The notes below the pieces were generated by a model that saw only the letters and a list, made by a program, of their open reading frames with translations, did not search any database and had not been told where the DNA came from. This document shows, piece by piece, positions 57,686 to 64,000 of a stretch of 64,000 nucleotides of DNA. The stretch covers positions 11,276,187-11,340,186 of the forward strand of contig CM030715.1 in the NCBI GenBank assembly GCA_017979445.1, read 5' to 3'. The first letter of the stretch is position 1; every line of letters starts with the position of its first letter. This DNA comes from Akebia trifoliata (Eukaryota; Streptophyta; Magnoliopsida; Ranunculales; Lardizabalaceae). The position numbers and the translations under genes were made by a program.

Positions 57686-59233
57686 TAGACATGCATTTCA
57701 TTTTATATATCAAAATAAGGCAACATATACATAATACACAATAGTGGAGTAGTGAAATTAGAGAGTTGGAATTCATGACTGGATTGCTTCCAGTCAGGAC
57801 ATAATATTTCATAATAAAATATTAGTTCTTGATTTTGTGACTGGTCATTGTTTACCACACTTACGGGACTATTTATCCAGCTAGGACTGGCCATTTGATG
57901 TGACCGTAAGCAATAGGTCTTTTTTTGATGTGTCAGAATGTTCTACTACTATAGATTGTTAGTGATCACTGACTAATCATCTTCATTTATGCCTATCAGG
58001 CGTGCATGTGATTCCCTAATATACAACCCCATTCGCATACGACGACTTTTACATTACAAGTTCACTAGTAAAGATAGAGAGGAATAAACTCGGATTCCAA
58101 TTATGACTCCACTCTCATATGTGTCCTATACCACGTATGAGTTTGGTTGTCCCTTCCATACATCCCAAGATAGTAAATCACTTTGGATGATATGACAGAC
58201 TATCTCTTCAAGTATTCGCAAATTCTTTAACAATTTACAAAATAGCTACATATATATATATATATATATATATATGATTTCTTTTCTTTGAAAATAAATA
58301 AGAAATTAACATTTCAGAATTGAGAATGGATATCCTGTTTTTTACCATGTAACTGTGGCCACGCAGCCTAAAATAAATAACAAAACAGAAACGTAAACTG
58401 CATCTCGCGCTACAGAAAGTAAATAAACACGCAACTAATATCATTATCCTTATATATTCATTTACCAATCTACACACAACATTACAATGTAAAATGCAGA
58501 CATCACCCCTCGAGTGTGATTCTTATGTTTTACTGTTTCATCCCCTTTTTTTGATTCTTACACTTTTTACATTTTCAAACACATCATTCATTTTCCGAAT
58601 TCATTCACTCAAATATTCATTTTTCGATTTCAAATCCCTTTTCACATATTAAAATTTATTTTTATCATTAAAATTGAAACTTTACAAAATTTATATCAAA
58701 ATGAGGTACGAACAATGCACAAAACCTAACTAGTGAAAATAACTCGATGAAATATCCTACCCATATATAATTTATTATCCAATACAATTAAACACATAAA
58801 AAATGAAGGCCTAGGTATGAACTTGAAATAACAAAAAGTATTCTATATTTTTTGGAAACACATTACAAGTTTTCGTTAAAATCCTATATACAATTTTCAC
58901 AATCTACTGTTACTAATAAAAATTAAGAGTCCTTACTAATCTCTATGCGATAGGATTAAAGCACGTACATGGAAATCAAGACGATCGGCAAAGAAATTGA
59001 TATGGGTCGGACATCGAAATGGTTAATTTTTTTAATCTGACCTGGTGGTTTCGAAGAACTCGATGCCACCATCATTTCACCTTTCTATTGTGGATGACTG
59101 TTTGACCTCAAATAGATGAAATTCAAGGTTTAAAAATCGAAACCCTCGTATCACATACAACGTATTTTTGACGAAGTGAAATAAAAAGAGAGGACGAAAT
59201 GAACAGAAATTGGGTGGGTTTTGTAGAAGTCAA
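57686..59233 (-). repeat. LTR of element G, middle piece
   Basis: Runs on the minus strand in parallel with LTR I (compare 61548 back to about 60300), including the conserved central block. It contains a (TA)n microsatellite at 58251-58275. Confidence 0.8.
58251..58275. repeat. (TA)n microsatellite
   Basis: About twelve TA dinucleotides in LTR G at a place where other copies have a short 'atatatacgta' run. Confidence 0.95.
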
Positions 59234-62200
59234 TGTAACATCCCAAATTTTTAATTCGTATCTCGAGGAAAAAAATAAATAGTGGAATTTTAAGAAAATC
59301 TTGAAAGTGGGACTTAGGGTAAAAGTGTAGGACCTTGTTCTGATCATTTTTAATGGAATCTAACTTTACCATTAGATTCAAAATGATCGAAAAACATAGT
59401 TTAGCCTGTAAGCACGCTCAAATGCTAGTCCGAATATAAAAGTTGCAAAATCCGCGATTATCGGGTCGGACTAGGCTAAAATAGTGACTTTTTATTAGAG
59501 CAATAATTTGTAAAATTTGATCATACCGTTGGGTTCATAACGAAAAATTATTCAACATGGACTATTTATTTGTCAAATTTGGAGACCAGAAAGTCGAATT
59601 ATCGTCAAAAACGAAAACGACATCAAGTTTATGGGTCACCTCAGGCCAAAAATGTAAACTTTTGATGGAGACATAATTTGTAGAAATTGACTATACCATT
59701 AGATCCGGAACGAAAAATTAGATGAAATAGAGTATTCATTTGTCAGTTTTGGAATCCGGATGATCAAATTATCATCGATCGAAACAATTGACAAAATACC
59801 GAATTCGTCCCACATTTTATTTAAATAATTTTTTTAAAATTTTTTTCTCTCATCTTCCCCACTCGTCCAAACAGTGCGAAAAAAAAAAACGAAAAAAAAA
59901 GAAATTTGTTTTTCCTCCGATTTTTCCACTTCAGATCTCTCGCAAATGGTCCATTTTCGATAATTGCCGCAGAAGAGAAAAAGGTCCGCAGCTACGTTTT
60001 CTACAAAACCCACCCAAGCTTTCTTCGTTTCACTTTCTATTTCATCCAATATCGTCAAAAAATCAGCCGTATTTTTATACGGATATTTTCGTAACTTCGA
60101 CCTCGATTTTCATCGGTTTCGGGGTCAAACCGCCTTTCGCCGTAGAAGGGAAAAGAGACGAGCACATCGAGATCTTCAAAACCACCAGGTCGATTTCAAA
60201 AATCAGCCGCTTCGAAGTTCGGTCCATCTCGATTTCCGCACCGATCGCCTCGATTTTCGCACCGATCGCTTCGATTTTCGCGCACACGCTTTGATCCTTT
60301 CGCCTAGAGATTGTAAGGAACTCTCAATTTCTATTAGTAATCTAGATTGTGAAAATTGCATTTAGGATTTTATCGAAAAATTTGGATATATTTTTAAAAT
60401 ATAAAATTATTTTGTTATTTCAAAAATTCACGCCAAAAATTGCATGTTTGATATGTTTAATTGTATTTTTAATAAATTATACGTGGGTAGGGTATTTTAA
60501 CGGGTTATTGCCATAAATTGGGTCTTGTGCACTGCTCGGACCGCGTTTTGATATGAAATTTGTATTTTTTTTAAATATTATTGATAGAAATAAATTCTAT
60601 AGTTGAAAAATGTGATTTAATATTCAACGAACTCATATTGAGTTGATGAATATCAGAAAATGGATATTTTATGAAGAGATTGAAAACTGTAAAAGTCAAA
60701 AAAAAGGGAAAAAGGGTATGAAACGGTAAAATGTCAGAGTCACACCCGAGGGGTGATGTCTGCATTTTACGTTGTTGTGTTGTATGCAGGTTGGTGAACG
60801 GATATCCAGGGATAATGTTACTGGTTGCATGTTTATTTACTTTCTGTTAGCGCGAGGCGCTCTGTTATGTTATTTATTTTAGGCCGGGTGGCCACACTTG
60901 CATGGTAGGAAACTGGATATCTATTCTCAACCTTATATTGTTAATTTCTCTTTTGTTTTCAAATGAAAATAATATATATAAGTAGCTATTTTGTGAGCTG
61001 TTAAAGAGTTTGTGAATGCCTGAAAGGATAGTGCATCATATCATCCGGAGTGGTGTACTATCCTGGGATGTACGGTAGGGACCACCAAACTCATACGTGG
61101 TATGGGACGCGTATGAGAGTGGAGTCACAACTGGAATCCGGGTTTATTCCTCTCTATCTTTACCAGTGAACTTGTAATGTAAAGGTGGTCGTATACGAAT
61201 GGTTTGTATCTTTGGGAATCACATGTACGCCTGATAGGCATAGACGAAGATGATTAGTCAGTGATCACTAACAATCTATAGTAGTCGAACGTTCTGACAC
61301 ATCAAAAAGAGACCCATTGCTTACGGTCACGTCAAACGGCCAGCCTGAGCCGGATAAATGGTCAACCAAGCGTGGTAAACAGCGACCAGCCACAAAATCA
61401 GGAACTAAAAGCCCGAGAAGAATTGTAACATCATGTCCCGACTGGGAGCGATCCAGTCGTGAATCTCAACTCTCTAATTCCAATACTCCACCATTGTGTA
61501 TTATGTATCTATTGTTTATTTTGATATATAAGATGAAATGCATGTTTATTATTTCCATTTGATCAATTAGATTTGTATAAAAAGAGAATGTTATAGTGAG
61601 TACTGCTGATCGATGTAATGTGAGTTTTAAAATGTTTAGTTGCTCATCCCTGGCTATATGTGCTAGTTAATCGTAGTTTTCTTCTGTAAAATTTTGTTTA
61701 TTTTAAAATGATTCAGTATGTTTATTCGTTCATGTTAGGAGAGGTTATTAGCAGAAATTGTTGCTTCCTTACTGGATAACCATTGTTACTCACCCTTTCC
61801 TTCTCCATTTTTTTAGTTTCAGATCTGAAGCTTGACGAGGCAGGTATAGAGCATGAGTGAGAATCATCTGGTGGGTCAGATAGACAGCCAGAGTTTGTCA
61901 CTTGGTGAGTATTAGGGCTACATCCCTCTAGTGGTGGTAGTTTGTTTAGGTAATATTTTAGATTTTGTTCGAGCGTTAGGACTTTTGTTAGAGTGAGAAA
62001 TAATTGTATAATCTTGTATTCTGATTATTCTTCCGCACTCTGATATTTCATTCGTTATTAGACATATTTAAGCTTCCGCTAGTATTATATTTTGTATATG
62101 TATGCAGGATTGTATGTCGTTTATCAGGTGCAGGTTGAACGCCTTGGAATGCTAACATAAACAGGGGAGACCATGCCGAAATTTTGAGGTGCCACCTAGT

Positions 62201-62251
62201 ACCTCGAGATCTAACATGGGGATTTGTGTTAGCGTTTGGCGGGGCGCCACA
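59234..62251 (+). mobile_element. Solo gypsy LTR I (3.0 kb)
   Basis: Perfect TSD GTCAA (59229-59233 and 62252-62256). It starts TGTAACATCCC and ends GGGGCGCCACA. It inserted in opposite orientation into an LTR of its own subfamily (element G). A 21-bp repeat 'gcaccgatcgc.tcgatttt' occurs around 60238-60280. The long frames in 59788-60365 are not coding. Confidence 0.93.
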
Positions 62252-62256
62252 GTCAA

Positions 62257-63020
62257 TGCCGCATACTTTTTTTCCTTTTGCGTCGAAAGTTGATGATGAC
62301 CCGTTCATAGTGAATCTGAGGTTGAAATTTGGAAAAAAACTAAATTTTTGTTTTAAAACCTTCGGCTGGTTTTGGATACATATAAGAGATGATGAATAGT
62401 GATTTCTTTTAAAAAAATTATATATATAAGTTTAGGGACAAAATTGATATTTTATATATTGTTTCGTTTGACGATAACTTAACTGTCCGGAGTCCAAAAG
62501 TGACGAATGAATACTCTATTTTGTATAATTTTTTATTTTGTATCTAATGGTGTAGTCAAATTTTACAAATTATGTTTCTAACAAAAGTTACTTTTCCAGC
62601 TCGATGTTACCCTAAAATTGACATCGTTTCCGTTTTTTATGATAATTTGACTTTTTGGGCTTCAAAAATGACGAGTAGATTGTCCATTTTCTATAATTTT
62701 TTTTACAAAGCCAATGGTGTTCTCAAATTTTTTAAATTCTTCCTCTAAAAAAAGTCATTATTTTAGCCTGATCTGACTCGAAAATCAATGATTTTATAAT
62801 TTTTCTGTTCAGACTCGCATTTGAATGTGCTTATAAGCTAAAGTATGTTTTCTGACCATTTTGAATCCAATGATAAGGTCAGATTTTATTAAAAATGACC
62901 AGAACAAAATCCTAAAATTTTATCTTAAGTCCTACTTTTAGGATTTTCTCAAATTTTTACTATTTATTATTTTTATTTATTTATTTTTCGATATACGAAT
63001 CAAAAACTCAGGGTTTAACA
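62257..63020 (-). repeat. LTR of element G, first piece
   Basis: Begins TGTTAAACCCTGAG at 63020 and parallels the first 0.6 kb of LTR I on the opposite strand (for example the 'gattcaaaatg.tc' and 'taagc.cattcaaatg' blocks). Cut by LTR I at 62256. Confidence 0.8.
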
Positions 63021-64000
63021 TTGTCCCCCTTCCCTTAATAAGAATTTTTTCCTCGAAATTGATGTCATACCTTATCAAACTTCATCTCCACCACACTAAC
63101 ATAACATGTATAATAAACGATACCTATCCTCAATTATCATCTATTCTTGGTTCTAAGCCAATCTCATTTTCAATTCATAAATCTTATGTCACCTATTTTT
63201 CATCAATTAATCACTCCAAATCATCCTCATATTCCAACTAATCCATTATTTATATAACCCTAAGACAATAATCAACTCACATTATACCAATTCCCCACAA
63301 TACACCTTTCCACGTATAATGTTCTTTTCTACCCTACTTTACTATGCATATTTCATCAACATTCTTTACCCTATATTACTCAAAAACTTTTTATTAATCA
63401 TAGTCTCCCCAGGATGTAGATAATTTTATTACTCGACTCGTATCAGTAGTTTCTAACTCTAACAAGTATGCAAAATCTTAGCAAAATTATATGATCTAGA
63501 GGAACCAGTATTGAATAGAACTCCACTTTCTTATATTATACTTAAAAATTGTACCTTCCAAAACTTCGTCGGAGACAAGTATTTTCTCTTGGGTCACAAT
63601 TCTTGCTTGGGACTGTGATAGAAGGTACTCTCTATTGATATGTCCTACCTGGCCACACGTATAACATGTTAACGATCATATCTTCGTAGGTTTTTGTGGA
63701 GTGGGCAATTGGTAAACTGGAGCCTACATGCTCTGAACCTATACTGTTGGTTCTTTTGACCCTGTTGGCATCATTGGTGTCTCAATTGTTTTATGACTCG
63801 GTGAGGGGGAAATCTTATAACTCTATAGTAAAGTAGCTCTATACTGTGGGTTCACTTCAACTTCCAATACATTGGTCTCTTAGCCGGATTTGATCTGGAA
63901 GGGAGATAGGTCTCGGGTAGACTGGTTTGTCCTCAAGACATCTATAATTCCATTCCCTCTCGTTTTCGACCGCTAGTTCATTCTGTTTGCCGTGATATAA
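63021..64000 (-). other. Internal region of element G (runs off window)
   Basis: Minus-strand polypurine tract aagggaagggggacaa at 63021-63036 touches the LTR, preceded by 'tcaatttcgagga', as in element CD. Further upstream only about 600 bp separate this end from a gag knuckle (63625-63666), so nearly all of pol has been deleted. No other ORF is credible. Confidence 0.6.
63625..63666 (-). pseudogene. gag: Gag zinc knuckle of element G (last Cys lost)
   Basis: The minus strand reads CYTCGQVGHINREY, a C-X2-C-X4-H-X4-(C) nucleocapsid knuckle with the final Cys changed to Tyr (TGC/TGT to TAC). The frame continues about 40 codons (SQSQARIVTQEKILVSDEV) and then is lost. Confidence 0.7.

Larger units (their letters stand above)
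48893..63020 (-). mobile_element. 3' LTR of gypsy element G, split by two insertions
   Basis: The minus-strand LTR starts TGTTAAACCC at 63020, directly after a polypurine tract, and ends with the GGGCGTCACA terminus at 48893. Its own sequence is in three pieces: 63020-62257, 59233-57686 and about 49330-48893. Solo LTR I sits between the first two and the Harbinger transposon between the last two. About 300 bp expected between the last two pieces is missing. It is the A/G/I subfamily. The rest of the element lies to the right and beyond the window. Confidence 0.8.

Noticed and set aside
59788..60365. 168- and 133-codon frames in LTR I
   Set aside because: Inside a solo LTR bounded by a perfect TSD. 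Repetitive tail from a 21-bp tandem repeat; no known domain.

Overview
The window looks like a repeat-dominated, AT-rich stretch of plant nuclear DNA, probably from a eudicot. The reasons are a Sirevirus-type Ty1/copia element, several Ty3/gypsy LTR families, an Athila-like gypsy pol, a spliced PIF/Harbinger transposon and MITE-like hairpins. I found no intact host gene, tRNA or rRNA, and I cannot name the species. Every coding region I can support belongs to a transposable element, and all of them are broken.

Region 1 (1-26.2 kb, + strand framework) is an old gypsy element, called J here. It has a PBS-like site near 808, a gag zinc knuckle at 11991-12032, a polypurine tract at 17706-17717 and a 3' LTR starting at 17718. 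Three younger insertions sit inside it. A 10.4-kb Sirevirus-like copia element lies on the minus strand (1148-11586; 5-bp TSD AAATC; PBS, gag, PR-INT-RT-RNaseH and an env-like third gene). A solo LTR B occupies 13571-16724. A gypsy element that has lost nearly all of gag-pol occupies 18356-24049 (TSD TGAGT). An LTR fragment A fills 1-651.

Region 2 (26.2-37.8 kb, minus strand) holds a decayed Athila-like gypsy element K (gag end, protease, RT, RNase H, integrase). It is split by solo LTR E (28525-31954; TSD GGCTT), and solo LTR F (34733-37755) abuts its gag. Region 3 (37.8-42.8 kb) is mostly unassigned, with two hairpin MITE-like elements, a possible Harbinger 5' fragment and a 0.2-kb tandem duplication.

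Region 4 (about 42.8-48.9 kb) is a second, much older Sirevirus-like remnant. Its LTR was hit by an unrelated solo LTR (43225-45086; TSD AAAAT). It is followed by a second copy of a repeat also found at 26.2 kb. Region 5 (48.9-64 kb) is the 3' LTR of a minus-strand gypsy element G, opened by two insertions. One is solo LTR I (59234-62251; TSD GTCAA). The other is a PIF/Harbinger transposon (about 49.33-57.69 kb), itself interrupted in its SANT/Myb gene by solo LTR H (51903-54507; TSD GGTAC). G's internal region, with a gag knuckle, runs off the right edge.

The observations I rate highest are: clusters of a short inverted repeat (TCGGT-GGN-ACCGA) shared between LTRs of the copia element and of an unrelated gypsy family; a probable GRF-type zinc finger plus membrane-segment gene behind the Harbinger transposase; and a central block conserved across all the gypsy LTR subfamilies although their U3-side halves differ.
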